The notes: generated by a model not told the origin, from the letters alone. A stretch of 38,374 bases of DNA from Chlamydomonas sphaeroides (GCA_001662425.1 BDDC01000930.1:1-38374); one strand, 5' to 3'; positions 10,201 to 22,919 are shown, counted from the first letter of the stretch. Numbers and translations: made by a program.

Positions 10201-13200
10201 TCATTCGTCGTCCGCTAGCTGGTCGTACAGCCGGCCCCGCCGGCCCGATGGGGCCTCTCGGCCCCCGCTGCGCGACGCTCGCCGTCGTGGGCTGGTCATG
10301 CCCAGCTCGGCTGCCGCCGCACCGCCCGGCTGCCGGTGCTGCGGGTCACCACCGGCGGTCTCGGCGACAGCCGGCGGCTCAACGGCGTGCCGCTGCTGCG
10401 CCCGCGAGCGCCGTTCCCTCAGGCTCTCCTGATGCTCGCCCTCGCTGCCGCTGCCCGACGGCATGCCGCCATCCTCCTCGCTGCTGGGCTGCGGGTGGCG
10501 GTGTGGGTGTGAGCGCCCAGCTGCGGAGGCGTGCTTGTGCTGGCCGTGCCGGTGCCGCAGCCTGTCGCCTGCCAGCTCCTCTGCCTGGTGTTGAACGGCT
10601 GGCTCCTTGCGGCGCCCCGCCCCTGAGCTGCGTGTCCTCTCTGCAGCCCTGGTGTCCACACCGCTGCCGCCGCTGCCAGCGTCCGCGTCCCGACCGCTGC
10701 GACGGTGGCTGGTGCGGAATGCGCCATTGCTGTACATGCGTGCATCACCGCCGGCGCCTGCTGCTGTCGGCGCGGTGTGCGGCACCGATCCTCCCCGCTG
10801 GCTGACGACGGCGAAGGCGCTACGGAGCAGATTGGACGACGGCTGCCGCTGCACTCCCGTCAACGCGGCGGCAGAGGCAGCCACGGCACCGTCGTCAGCT
10901 GGCCTCGACGGGCCGCCGGCCGGTGTCATGCGGCTAGCGCCTGGCGTCGGCCGCGCGCTACCAGCCCGGACCTCCGCGGGTAGCCGTATGCTGCCGCCGG
11001 CAGCTGCCAGCACGCTTGCGCCTGGCTTGCCCCCTGCCGCCGCCTGCTGCGGCCGGTTGCTGTTGTCGTGGCGCCGTATGCTGATGTCTGCGTCCGCCTG
11101 CTGCTGGCGCATGTCCAGCACCAGGTGGTCCAGCATCGCCTGCACCTCCTTGGGCCGGCCCAGAGTCACCAGCAGCCGAAGCTGCTCGGGGCCAAGGCGC
11201 CGGACCTGCAGACGGGCGGAGAAGGACCGAGGACAGGGTGGGCCATGGCCAGGCCAACGTGTGGCATAGCGGCGCTCATGGCTGCAGCGCTGCAGCTTGG
11301 CTGTCGTCGCCCTGTGGCCCCAGCGGGCACATGGTGTGGGCGGGCCTCACCGTGTCGCGAAGCTTGCGCCAGCGTCGGTGCGCGCGGCCCCGCGGGCCGG
11401 GCAGGTAGATGGGGTCGTGGAAGTGCGACATGGACTCCTGCAGGCGGCCGTGAGGTGTTGGGGTAGAGCGGAGTAAGGGGGTGCCCACTGCGCCTCGCCC
11501 TGCCCCGGCCCCAGTCGGCTCACGTGCATGTGCAGTCCCGCTAGGAAGCTCTGGTGCGGGAGGTCCAGGTTGGTCCAAAACGTGAAGATGGTAACTGGCG
11601 TTAGGGAGCGCAACAGGGGGCGGATTGGGGCGAAGGGCGGTGGCGCTCAAAGGGGGGCTAGGAATGGACGTCTGGTTGCTTGTTGCGTGAGCGGGACAAC
11701 AGCAGCATATTTAGAATACTACGCCGTTGCGGCTGTTGATTCTGGCTGGTCCTCCTTGCTCTCACCCTCCAGCTTGCCCAATGCCAGCAGCGTGGTTAGG
11801 AGCAGCAGCACGATGCGGTATACGGCCAGGAGCAGGCCGATGACCTGCAGGGGGCCGGGTTGCGGTGAGGCCGGGCTCGGCCTGGCAAGGGCTGCCGTGG
11901 GCAACGATGGGCGCAGATGTACGCCAGCTGCCAGCTGCCAACGGCGGCAACATCTGTCTGCCGTCCCCGCGGCCCACCAGGTTAGTAATGGACATGATGA
12001 AGAGGAAGGCCTGCGGTACACCGGCGCACGGGGCGTGGCACAAACGTCAGCAAGTCAACCGACGCGACTGCCTATTGGCATCAAGAAGCGGCGCGCCGTG
12101 CACTAAGAAGGCCGGCCCTACCAGCCATGCGGCGGGGCGGTATATATGATGGCCGTTGGACAGGAACGCGTCACCCACATAGCCAATGAGGACGTACTGC
12201 ATGGGTGGGGGGCGCAAGATGGCGGGCGGGGCGCGGGGTGAGCATTGGCCGTGCATGCGCCTGCTGCCATCCCTGGGCCCCTGCCCGCCCGGTCGCACCT
12301 TGTTGAGCACGAACACGGCCGCAATGGTGACCGCGTACAGCCAGTAGTTGGGCACGAAGTAGTCCCACGTCCAAGGGTGCGTCAGCAGCGCCATCAGAGC
12401 GCTGAGCACCACACCCAGCTGCAGGTGGGCGGCAGGAAGGAAGGGCCAGGGTCGTCGGGGAGGGGCCACGGACTCGAGGCAGGACAGGTGAGAATGGGGC
12501 AACCGTCGTTAATGGCACCCGATGGTGTTCTGCCGCTGCGTGGCCTCCTGCCCCTCCTGCGCAACCCCGTACTCACCACATACAGCTGGATGACGGCGGT
12601 CGACATGAGGACACCACTGGGGCCAGGGACGGAGGGCGCGGGTGAGAAGGAAGCGCCTCACGGGGGGGGGGGGGGGGGNNNNNNNNNNNNNNNNNNNNNN
12701 NNNNNNNNNNNNNNNNNNNNNNNNNNNNNNNNNNNNNNNNNNNNNNNNNNNNNNNNNNNNNNNNNNNNNNNNNNNNNNNNNNNNNNNNNNNNNNNNNNNN
12801 NNNNNNNNNNNNNNNNNNNNNNNNNNNNNNNNNNNNNNNNNNNNNNNNNNNNNNNNNNNNNNNNNNNNNNNNNNNNNNNNNNNNNNNNNNNNNNNNNNNN
12901 NNNNNNNNNNNNNNNNNNNNNNNNNNNNNNNNNNNNNNNNNNNNNNNNNNNNNNNNNNNNNNNNNNNNNNNNNNNNNNNNNNNNNNNNNNNNNNNNNNNN
13001 NNNNNNNNNNNNNNNNNNNNNNNNNNNNNNNNNNNNNNNNNNNNNNNNNNNNACACCACCAATGAGATGGAAGTCTTGAGCGCTCGGGTGGCTAGTAGCG
13101 ACTCCTCTCCGCCCAGCATCAGCTGCTTGCCACCGCGCCTGCGGGCATGGGTTCCGCTGGCTCGGGCCGCAGGGCGAGCAAGAAGGGCACCGCGTGCAGC

Positions 13201-16200
13201 TTATGGGCGCCCGCAGCTACCACCTACCCTTTGCCGCCTCCAGGACTGAGCGGGTGCACTTGCAGGAAGCGCTGCGCAAAGTGGATGCGCCGGGCTTGCC
13301 GCACGGCTCTCCGGAAGGATATGGCGGTCTGCGCGGAGTGGGGCGTACGGGGCGTCAAAAAGGGCGTTAGCTGGCGCCGGGCCCCCGGCTCCCGCCACGC
13401 ATCCTCGCGGTGTCAGCTGCCACAGTAAGCCACCCCCCTTCAGCGGCCCTGCGCCCTCCAACCTTGATATCCGTCCGGCACCCCCACCCCACCCCTTCCC
13501 AGCCAAACCCCGCTCGCCTGCACCAGCGTGGACAGGCCCAGCATGAGCCCTAACGTGAAGCCCAGCACGCTGGACCACCTGAACCGGTTCTCCAGGCCCA
13601 CACGCCACACGCGGACCTGCGGGCACCAAGGTCGGCCGCGCGCAAGGAACGGCCTGATTCACAAGGCAACGCGTTGACGAATGCGTGCGTTGCCACCCCT
13701 CGACACACACTGTCTACTCCTGCCTGCTTGCGGGCAGCACTACGCGCCTGCCCCTGCGCCGCACCTCCTCCTGCACCTCCAGCGCCTTGGTCATCAAGGT
13801 GCTGGTGGTGTTCACTGTGTCGTACCTGTGCGGGCACGTGTAGGGTTGTCATTGGCAGATGAGGATCCAAACAGATGAGGACCCAAACATTGAACCTCAA
13901 ACCCAAATGTTACCCGATAGCACAAAACAAACCCACATTCGGTCAAGGGTGGCGTTGAACATTGCCAGGGCCAGGTTGGTGGCGGTGGAGCGGCTGTCGG
14001 CACTGGCGGCAGCCCCCGCGGTGGCATTGGCCAGCGAGCTCAGGCCCGTGAGGCGGCTGCGCAGCGCGGCCGTCACCGCGTCCGCCAGCCGGGACTCCAG
14101 CTGCGCACTGAGGCCTGCGCGAAAGGACGGGTGGGGCGCGACATCTTTGAGGGGGCAATACCGCAAGATGACGCCTTGCGACTACCCCCATGCTGTACCC
14201 TGCGGCCGCTGCAACAACTGGGCCTCTGGTGCTGAGTAGGCCAGCGCCGAACGGCGCCCGCAGCGACGCTGGCGGCCACGAGCACTGCAGGCGCCGGGAC
14301 TTGAGCGACGGTGGCTAGACCAAGAGGCAACAGCCGCGAGTGCCTGCCATAACCATCGCGTGCCTCACCCGGTCGCAACGAATCCAGCAGCTCTGAAGGG
14401 CAGCTTGTGTTGCCCCCGTTGACACTAGGACTGCCGCACAGTCCCGCGTCCGTGATCGAGCCATTGACTGCAGCCAAGGGACAGCAGCGAGCAAGCAGAT
14501 GGGCTCGCCACAGCCCTTGGCAGGTCCAGGGGCACAGTTCGTTTGCTTGTGCCTTCCTTAACACACTCGCCCGCGTGCCTCTGTCCCGCTAATTGCTCGG
14601 CCCCACACCCTGTGAGCGGGCGCGCCCCTCCACTCACTGGACTGCGCCACCAGCGCCTTGAGGTCCATGTCCGCCACCAGGGACGACCCCGCGCTGCCCG
14701 TCAGCGAGTCCAGCGCGCCGGTCAGGCCGGACTGCGGTAGCAGGGCAGGCGCACGGGAGCACATACGCGCCCAGGCCACAACATCATCAGCTTGCTTGCC
14801 ACGGCGCAGGCGCGCAGCGACCCGCGGGCACAGCAAGGACAGGAATCCCCGACCAGCCATGCGCCTCGCACCGATAGCGAACCCAGTGTGTCGTTGGCTC
14901 TGGTTGCTGAGGCATCGCCAGGCCATGTGACGTTGCCCCCCAGCGCGTCGGCCACAAACTGATCCACAACGCTGCGGGTGGCTATGAGGCGGTCCATGGA
15001 GTCACGCAGCCGCGCCTGCTGCTCGCGGCTCAGGATGCGGGCCGCGAACCGGACATACCTGCGGACAGGGAACGGGGACCGCCGCGTGTGGCACCCGTGA
15101 GGCATGCCCTCACGACAACCAACCGGTCTTCCCCCCCCCCCACCTCGCCCACACTCTCTCTGCAAACCTCGCTGTCGAACCGCGCACATGTGTCAACACG
15201 CCTCACCTCCCCAGGTTGTTTGCCGCGCACTCAGCGGGGTCGATGAGGCAGTCGCTCAGCTTGTCGCTCCAGTGCAGGGCGCGGCCGTACTGGAAGACCA
15301 CCATGTAGCTAGACACCTTTTGCATGTTGGTCGGGGGTCAGGGGTTGAGGGGGTCGGGAGGGGTTCCAAAAGTTGACTGACCAACCCCGGGGACTGACCC
15401 GGGCCGTGGTTTGTGCCTCGGAACTGCCGAGCCCAGTAAGTTCTCGCGCGTGATAAGTATGAGACATGAGCGATTGGTCGCGCGCAGCCGGAGTCGGGCG
15501 GACGCCGTGCCGCGGCGGACATGTGTCACTACTTCTTTGCCTCGGTCGCAACCTTCAACCGAGGCAGCTGGACGGTCGCGGGAGGTTTCTGTATAACGTT
15601 ATACACGGTACAGCGCATGGCTTTCTCCTCGTTGTACTACCACGAGGGGGCAGTCGCAACGCGATGTCGTTTCGCGAGGAGCAGCACGCCCAACGCCTCG
15701 ATTCGGGCCCTCTGCCCGCGCTACCAGCCCGCGACGCCCGCAGTGCCCAGCTGGGTAGGGGACGACGCGGCGTACACCGCGCAGCGAAAGCGCGAGGGCA
15801 CGGCGCGTGTGTAGATGGCTTCTGCAGCGACCCCTAACTTGCCGATAGACTCTACCAGGTTTATAAGCATAGTGCTAGCGCACCGTGCGGCCTTACCAGG
15901 AGCGCCGCAAGTAACCATGCCGGGTACCTGCAGCCAGCGGTCACGGTAGAAGGAGCCAACGTGTGAGCCACCCTGCGCTGCCGCCAGCGCGGCGCCGCCT
16001 TGCCACAAACCCCCGCCTCAGCACTTGCCCCACCCCTACGCCCCGGGCGCCAGCCACGTACCTGAAGTCCGAGCTCTCCCGCAACCCGTGCCAAACGCGT
16101 CGCGAAGCGTAGTAGGGCCACACCAGGCAGCCCGCGACGCCGCCCGGGCCGCGTAAGCCTGCCATGCTGTCTGCCTCGCTGGCCGAATCGTCGCTGGACT

Positions 16201-19200
16201 CGCCCCAGCCCCCGTGCGAGCTGATGCCGCTGGCCATGGTGGGGGGCCGCCGCAGCCGGGGAGGCGCCGAGCGCTGCAGCGGCCCGGCATGCCGGCTGGG
16301 ACGCTGCTTCGGCACGGCAGCGGCCAGCTGGAGGTCATCAGCTGATGAGCTAGACGCCGGTGGCCCGTCCCTTGACGAGCCAGCCACGTGTGAAACGTCA
16401 GACGTGGCTGCATGCCTGGCGCTGTTGCGCGGCAGCGCTTTCTGTGGGGGAGCATTTGTCTGTGAGGGGGAGGGACGGGGCTGTCAAGGGAGAGCGCAAC
16501 GAATTGCAACTATGCGGTGTTGGGTCCTCTTGATGCGAACTGGCAACTTTGACGCTGTGCAGACGCTGCCGGGTGTATGGATCTGAGTACGCCTGACCCG
16601 CGTGTGCAGGGTATGGGTACAGAAGTGACTCCGCCCATGCCAAGCGGCCCGCACAGCTTCTTTCCCCCTGCCCATACCACTGACAACGCCTCAGCAATTA
16701 CCATCGCAGCAGCCGTGGCAGCGCCCCCATCTCGAATAGCCTCCGCCCGATCCCAGCTCCCACGCACCTTGTAGTCCAGGTTGTCAGAGAGGTGCGAGGC
16801 CAGCGTCTTCTTGTCGGGCCGCCGTTGGTGCGAGGTCGGCCCGTTGCCAGCCCCGCTCAACGGCGCGCTGCCGGAGCCGTACAGCCGGCGCGGTGCTGTC
16901 TCGCGCTCAGCGCCAGCGCCATGCGGTTGCCTACTGCCCCGGCCGGCAGCGGCTGTGCGCTCGCGCCGACTGCTGGCCTCTGGCGCAGCCGCCACCCCAG
17001 CCCAGTCATCGTCGCTGTTGCCCTCCAGCGCCGCGGCCAGCAGCGGGCTGAAGGCGGTATGCTCGCGGCCCTCTCCGACCGGCCCTGCCCCACCAAAGAG
17101 GCGGCGGCGGGGGCGATCTCCGGCATCAGGCCCGACCTCGCCGCGCCCCACCAGTTGGTGGCTCAGGGACCGCTGCCGGTGGCCTTGTTGGCTGCGCTGC
17201 GAGCGCCGGGCCGGAAGCAGCTCCACCTCGCTGGCGGACGCCTCCGTACTTTCGCTATCACCGCCGGGCTCCACAGCAGCTGCTGCGCCCGCGTGGCGGC
17301 TATCCAGCACGGCGCTGCTGTCCCAGCGGCGCCCTATTCCGTCGGAGGCGCCGCCTCCGTCCGACCCATCCTGGCCCTCAAGGCGAGACATCCGCTCCAG
17401 GTGACGCCTGTGGCGACGGAAGTTCACGACGCCGCCCCCTGGCATGCGGCCTTCGGCGCTGGGCCTGTGGCTGCCGTCATGCTGCAGCGCTGGCGCGGCT
17501 ACGGCTGCTGCCGACGGCTCTTCCTCGCCGCTGCTGTCCATGGAGCTGCCACCGCCGCGCAGCTTTGCCTGGGCCGCTGCACGGGCCCGCGCCCGCTCTC
17601 GCAGCCGTGCAGCTTTGGCCTCAGCCTGCATGTGGCGCGTGTCGGCTGCGCTCTTGGCGGCCTTCTGCGCCCGCGCCTCCTGAAACGCTGCAAATATGTT
17701 CTTATTGCTCTGGTCATGTCTTCTCGAGAAGATGACCGCCTGCCATGGAGGCGACACGGCACGTGCTAAGCGAAGGAAGCAAGTACACATGTCGCCAGGT
17801 CGGCACATTGCGGCCGCGCACCCGACACACCTGCAAGATGTTGGCTGCCGTGAGATTGAGCAACTGGAAGGCCACCATTGGCAGATAAGGCCTGCGGGCA
17901 GGGGCAGCACCCAAGCGCGCAGCGGTCAGGACACACGTCCTTACTTGCACGACAGCCACGCGTGCTGGTGCAACAGCACATGGCACGGCTGTGCAAGGGG
18001 CTGTGCAAGGGGCTGTGCAAGGGGCTCACCACGCGGGCCGCAAGTTCTCCCAATGAGTCAGCAAGCTCACTATCTGCACCATGACCTGTGCGGGAGGGGG
18101 CCAACAGGGAGGCTAGATTGACGGCGGGTCTTCGACACACATGTCTGCAGCCGAACGCAACAAGAGGGATGCGAAGCGACACCCATGCCCGCCATGCTCC
18201 GCTCTCCCATCCATCGTACTAGCGAGTCTTGCAGGAGCATGAAGAACGCAGCCAGACAGACTTGCACACGGTAGTACCTGGCAGGGGCAGGTGAAGTAGC
18301 GCGCAAGCCCTTCTGACGTCGCGGCGTGCTGGCGCGCGGGCACACATGCTAGCAAGAGGTGCATGTTGCGTCAGCTTAAGGCCGGGGCTCCTCACTCACT
18401 GGTTGACGGGTGTGTTGTAGTTGGCCAGCATGCTGAGGTAGCCCAAGATGCCCATGAAGCTGCTGAACACCACGATCTGGGGGCACGGGGGCCACGGGGA
18501 AAGGGACGCATGTGGGGGGAAAATAGGTAGCTGGGGACGTCAGGTCATATCAGGTCAAACCAGGTCAGATCAGGTCAATTTAGGTGAATTCAGGTCAGGT
18601 CAAGTCAAATCAGGTCAGGGCTGGCCCGGTCAGGTCAGGGCTGGTCGTGCAGTGGCGGCGGGCGCAGCTGTCCAGGCTCACGTCAAAGAAGTACTGCAGG
18701 GCCGCAACGGCTGAGTTGGTCCGGATGATCTGGAGAGCCAGCGGCGGTACGAAGCGATCCAGGGGGGGCTGCAGCCCGGGGGCGTACACCTGGGGCGGAC
18801 AGGGCGGCAACAGGCGTACCGGAGCGGGGCCGGGGATGTGCGGTGGTTGAGAGGGCTTGAAGCAATACGCCAAGGGTCTTATTATGTGCTGCGGGCAGCT
18901 CACCGCCATGGTGATAGAGAGCGCCACCTGGCTGATGATGCACACCTGCACGGGAAGGGGGGGGGGGGCAGGTAGGCAGCGTTCATGATGTACGGATGAC
19001 CAGCAGGAAGCTGAAGCTGCTGGGCCCCGGAGGGTATCCAAACAGGTAGAGAGCGGCAGCCGCACACAGCGGCACTAGCCCCCGCACCCAATGCATCCTG
19101 TCCCGGTATCACTCGCGCCCACGACCACGCACCCCGCCCAAGCAACCTCACACCTGCAGCCACCGGCTCTGGCCGTCCGCGTAGTGCACGGTGGCCACAG

Positions 19201-22200
19201 CGTACAGCAGGTGCTTGCGCAGCCGCAGCAGGGGCCCAAAGATGGCTGCGGCGCGGCCGCGCAGCACCGGGCCGCGGAGCTTATGCGAGTGCAGGCCGGG
19301 CTTGAGCGGCTTGAGCTTCTGATCCTCGCGCCCCAGTAACTTCCTGTGGCAGGCGGCGCGGCGCAGCAGCCAGGCGCGTGGATAGAGCTGGTACAATAAA
19401 CGGCTCGGCAGCCTGGCGAGTCCTGCGCTGCTGCAGCTCGTGGTGACCACTGCATCCAAGGCCACCAGGCCTCACCGCATTCCGTGCATGAGGAGGCGGA
19501 TGGGGAACTCCAGGAAGAGGCGGTAGAGCGATGGCAGGAGCAGGAATAGCAGCAGCCAGCCGAAGCAGATGCCCGAGAAATATAAGATCTGGTGAAGGGC
19601 AGCGAGGGCCGCATGGAGCTGGTGGGCTGGTGCACATCGAGCCAGGAGTCAGAAAGCAAGCCAGCAATGAGCGAGCGGCGAGGGCAGGCGGCACCTGCAG
19701 GGAGACGTCCGCCAGCGTATCCACTCCCTTGCGGAGGCAGCTGCAGGTAAGCAGGCGCGCGGGGCGTTGCGAGTCAGACACGTCAGGAGCTGACGAGCTG
19801 ATAACGGGGGTTCGCTTGGTCAGTCTGGTAGGGGAGAATAGAGGGGGTATACACAGCCCACAACGCAATCGCGACCATATCCTGCCTTACCGCGAGTATG
19901 GCGAGTACCTGCGGGTGTGCACGTGAACGGGAGAGGAGGCGCGCATAAAGCCGGGCAAGAACTGATTACAAAGGGAGAGATGGGGCGAGATGTTCGTGGC
20001 TTCATCCAGGCCACGCACGTCCGCATATGTGCTGCGCGCGCCCTAGGACCCCTCCCCGTGCAGCCTCACGTTACAGACACCTGCACGTAGCCGTGGCTGA
20101 CGTTGTGCCCCAGCAACGCAGCGCGCTTTGCCAGGGCGCCGTCCAGCACTGCGCTCAGCTCCACCGCGCTGGCGGACCGCATGCCGCTGTCCGCCGTGGC
20201 GTTGCCGCTGCTCTTGTCGTCCCCGAAAGCCGCGTCGGCCGCGTCCGCCTGGCTGCTCTCGTCCTCCGGCGCGCAGGGGTTATACACGTACACCACCAGC
20301 TGCGTCACAAAGCACGAGTCCTGCTGTACGGTGCTGCCTGCGGAGGGCGCGGAGGGTGGCGGGGTGAGGCGGGCGGCGCCGGAACGTGCTGCGCGCGCAT
20401 CACAGAGCCCCAGGCCCGTACAGCAGGCCCAGGCCCGCCCCCATCCCGCGCAGCCCGCTGGTCATCGCACGCACCCGGAGCTGCGTAGCCACTGGCGGGC
20501 GGTCCGCGGCCCATGAGGCCCCTGCAGTCGGCCTCGCTGGCCCGGTACAGTCGCATGTCATCCACCAGCACCGCCACGTCGGGGTGGGGCGAGGACGTGC
20601 CTGCGGGCCGATGCGGATAGGGAGGGGGAGCACGGGAGCCGTGGTGCGGGGAGCTTTTCGTGCGCCGGCCGGACTGCACGGTGTAATGGCTGTGCTGTGG
20701 CGACGCACTAGCTGGTGCGTGAGAGGCCCACAGCATTTCGCCGGCGGTTACCGGGGCTTTTCAGCAGTTTCCTTTCTTGAATCTGCCGGGGCGTACCTGA
20801 CCCTGCGTCAGACTCCACCCGCAGCAGCGCGCCCCGCGTGTACGTGCTGCCATCTACCAGCGCTGCGCCCTCCCGGCTGCTCGCAAGGACGGGCCGTGAC
20901 AGCGGGCCGTCTGGGCCGGGGCTGAAGTCGTTGCCACGGCGCAGCAGGTCCTGCGTAGCCAGCGCCTGGCCGCGCAGCTCGTCGTAGGCAGAGTCGAACG
21001 TCTGCCTGCGCGCGAAGGGACGTGGCAGCAGGCCCAGCCTTTTGGCAGCGTGTGCTGCGAGCATGGACGCCACGCGAGGTCCCCCAAGCGCACGATCACA
21101 CATCATGCACAAGAACCCACATGGGTAACCTTGCACCCCGCGTGCAAAATGGCCCCCGCACCTGCCACTCTGCAACGAGAAGCCCGCCCCCAAGCCCACG
21201 CTCAACCGCCGCCTGCGCAGGCGCCGCCCAGCCGGACCAGGTGGTGTCGGCGGCGCCTGGGCGCCGCCCCGCTGGCCCTGTGCTGGAGAGGCTGCCAGGT
21301 CGTCATCCCGGTGTGGGTAGCTAACCGCCGCCGTCCAGGGCACCCGTGTCGAGAACAGCGTGACGGGTGTAAGCGAGCGTGGGTTGTTGTACCCATCCAC
21401 ATAGGCGAAGAAGGCCTGGGGTTGGGCTCCGGAGCCGCAGCTGTAGCCGCCCAGTCCGGGGGCAAAGCGCACGTCCACACGCAGTGTGGCCCAGTCCGGG
21501 TTCGCTAGGTGTAGCACCTGCGCCGTGTGGCGGGAGGCGCAACATGGGCGTGGGCGCCGCAAAGTGATCCAGCGCGCGGTGCGCCGGCGGACGGAAACAT
21601 GGAGCACCTCGGCAGGCAGCAGCGAGCGCAGCCAAGGCATATGCGGCTGCAGGCCCCATGTGGCACAGTACGCCCGACTGATGGCATCGCTGTGAGACCC
21701 AACCGTACCTGGCATCTGTTCCGGCGAGGCAGCCGCGCGCGCGGGGTGGATTGTGAGGCGTGACAGCACAAGCGATTGAGCGGAAGCGTGACATACTGGA
21801 CATGGGAATGCTCCGAGAACGCTTCGGTCAGAGGTTAGCGCACCTTGACCGAGCAAAGAGCGTGTTAGGAATGCGAACAGCCTGTCCCCAGACACCAATG
21901 CCTTGAGTCACCAGGGCCAGCGTATAGTTCACCAGCGGGTCGGCTGGCGTACAGGCCAGGGCAGGGCAGGGCAGGGCAGGGCAGGGCAGGCAGATTATGG
22001 CAGGCAGGTCAAAGCAGAGTCGTGTCAAGCGCAGAAGACTGGTCACAGACACGCCAGACACGCCCGCCGCTGCTCCTCTAGTGGGGTCCGCTGCCGGAAA
22101 GGGGCTGGTGTCCGCCAAGCCCCGCTGACCCGGCAGCAGCGGCACACCAGCGCGGTCGGATCTCCTACCACGGCCCTGGACGGCAATGTCCCGGCGCCGT

Positions 22201-22919
22201 TGGGCTGGCGCAACGCCAATGAGGGGGTTTCCAAATCAGGCAGGACCAGCCCTTGCTGCCACGCAATGGCCAACACAGCTAAGCTGTCGCTTGCGGAGGT
22301 CTAGGTCTTGACCGGCGCGACCTTTGCCCTTGTGCACGGCCTACTATGGCACTGGACACGGGTGCCGTTGCCGGCGCTCGGTGATGTTCCAGGTTTTCCA
22401 GCACCGCCCGCCGCCAAGCCTTCGCCGGCAGCGTCCAGGCATAATAGTTACGACCATACACGTTTCAAGCTTCACGCGAGACTTCCTAAGCTACTCCCGA
22501 TGCAGCAGTTCGGTGCCACTGCAGAGGACGCAGTCGTCAGACACTGGCTGGCAGGCAAGTGCATGGTTACCCTCGCTGCCAGCACGCCTGGATGTGCTGG
22601 CTGTCGCCGTTTTCCGCTCCAGTGGGCCTGCTATAGCCGTGACCACCATCCGTTGCGGCTGGAGTTGGCGCTGACCGCATGACGCCGACGGCGTCGGCCC
22701 GTCGGTATGGCCGCCGATGCCGCAGCGGCCAGCGCGTGGGCACACCTCGGCAGAGTACCCTACCGCCAACCCGACTTTTATCGTATCAGCCGTCGTCGCC
22801 CAAGCCACACACCATCACGGGGGCCTACCGTATGTTGGCGAGCTGTTGATTACGTCCACGACGATGTCAGCTCCACATCCTATGCTAAGCAGCAGCACCG
22901 CTAGCAGCCAGAGCGCCAT
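10201..22919 (-). CDS. Very large polytopic membrane protein with signal peptide; C-terminal block possibly STRA6-like
   Basis: About 38 exons, at least 2,000 aa: 22919-22829, 22759-22676, 21943-21896, 21708-21608, 21517-21162, 21005-20797, 20600-20475, 20337-20081, 19727-19695, 19588-19476, 19343-19152, 19097-19001, 18945-18904, 18789-18682, 18476-18400, 18277-18220, 18085-18030, 17891-17831, 17739-16768, 16459-16058, 15972-15928, 15316-15207, 15058-14872, 14731-14638, 14467-14369, 14114-13937, 13825-13765, 13616-13524, 13328-13228, 13138 into the gap, 12616-12577, 12418-12299, 12196-12122, 12010-11978, 11844-11766, 11594-11524, 11437-11351, 11205-10201. Phases agree except across the gap. 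Layout: signal peptide MALWLLAVLLLSIGCG; an ectodomain of about 420 aa; a hydrophobic cluster (first helix GWLLLFLLLPSLY); a charged loop encoded by the 972-nt exon; a second ectodomain with several NxS/T sites; further helices; a disordered tail of about 330 aa. The spacing of the last helices and the segments FLSNGHHIYRP and LDLPHQSFLAGLHMH recall STRA6, but this is by eye. The least certain joins are in 22.8-21.1 kb and at 16058. Confidence 0.8.
12662..13052. other. Assembly gap preceded by a 17-base G run
   Basis: Ns occupy 12679-13052 and follow a G homopolymer at 12662-12678. The gap lies in the large membrane protein gene. The exon entering from the right (starting 13138) offers only phase-0 donors before the Ns, whereas the next visible exon (12616-12577) needs two leftover bases. 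The gap must therefore hide coding bases: part of an exon or a whole small exon. Confidence 0.9.
15591..15604. repeat. 14-bp perfect palindrome GTATAACGTTATAC in an intron
   Basis: The sequence is its own reverse complement. It lies inside the 611-bp intron 15927-15317 of the membrane protein gene, one of the longer introns of that gene, in an AT-richer patch. It could be a protein-binding site or the remains of an insertion. I saw no target-site duplication or terminal inverted repeats. Confidence 0.6.
17988..18023. repeat. Three-copy 12-bp tandem repeat
   Basis: The unit GGCTGTGCAAGG occurs three times head to tail. It lies in the intron between the exons 18085-18030 and 17891-17831 of the membrane protein gene, immediately after the donor. 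Confidence 0.8.
18541..18650. repeat. Array of AGGTCA-type hexamers
   Basis: About ten copies of AGGTCA or one-base variants, spaced 4-6 bp apart (for example CAGGTCATATCAGGTCAAAC). The array lies in the intron between the exons 18789-18682 and 18476-18400 of the membrane protein gene. It behaves as a degenerate minisatellite of about 10-11 bp. Confidence 0.75.
21955..21990. repeat. (GGGCA)n pentanucleotide repeat
   Basis: Five to six copies of GGGCA on the plus strand. On the coding (minus) strand this is a CCCTG-rich pyrimidine tract just upstream of the acceptor for the exon starting at 21943, so it may serve as the polypyrimidine tract of that intron. Confidence 0.75.

Noticed and set aside
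12658..13249. Open frames that cross the N runs
   Set aside because: Unknown bases cannot show stops, so these frames have no support.
15521..15814. 97-codon plus-strand frame as a gene
   Set aside because: It has no recognisable motif, lies in an intron of the opposite-strand gene, and is within the chance range in GC-rich DNA.
18541..18650. AGGTCA array as a nuclear-receptor response element
   Set aside because: Nuclear receptors are animal proteins; the array behaves as a degenerate intronic repeat.
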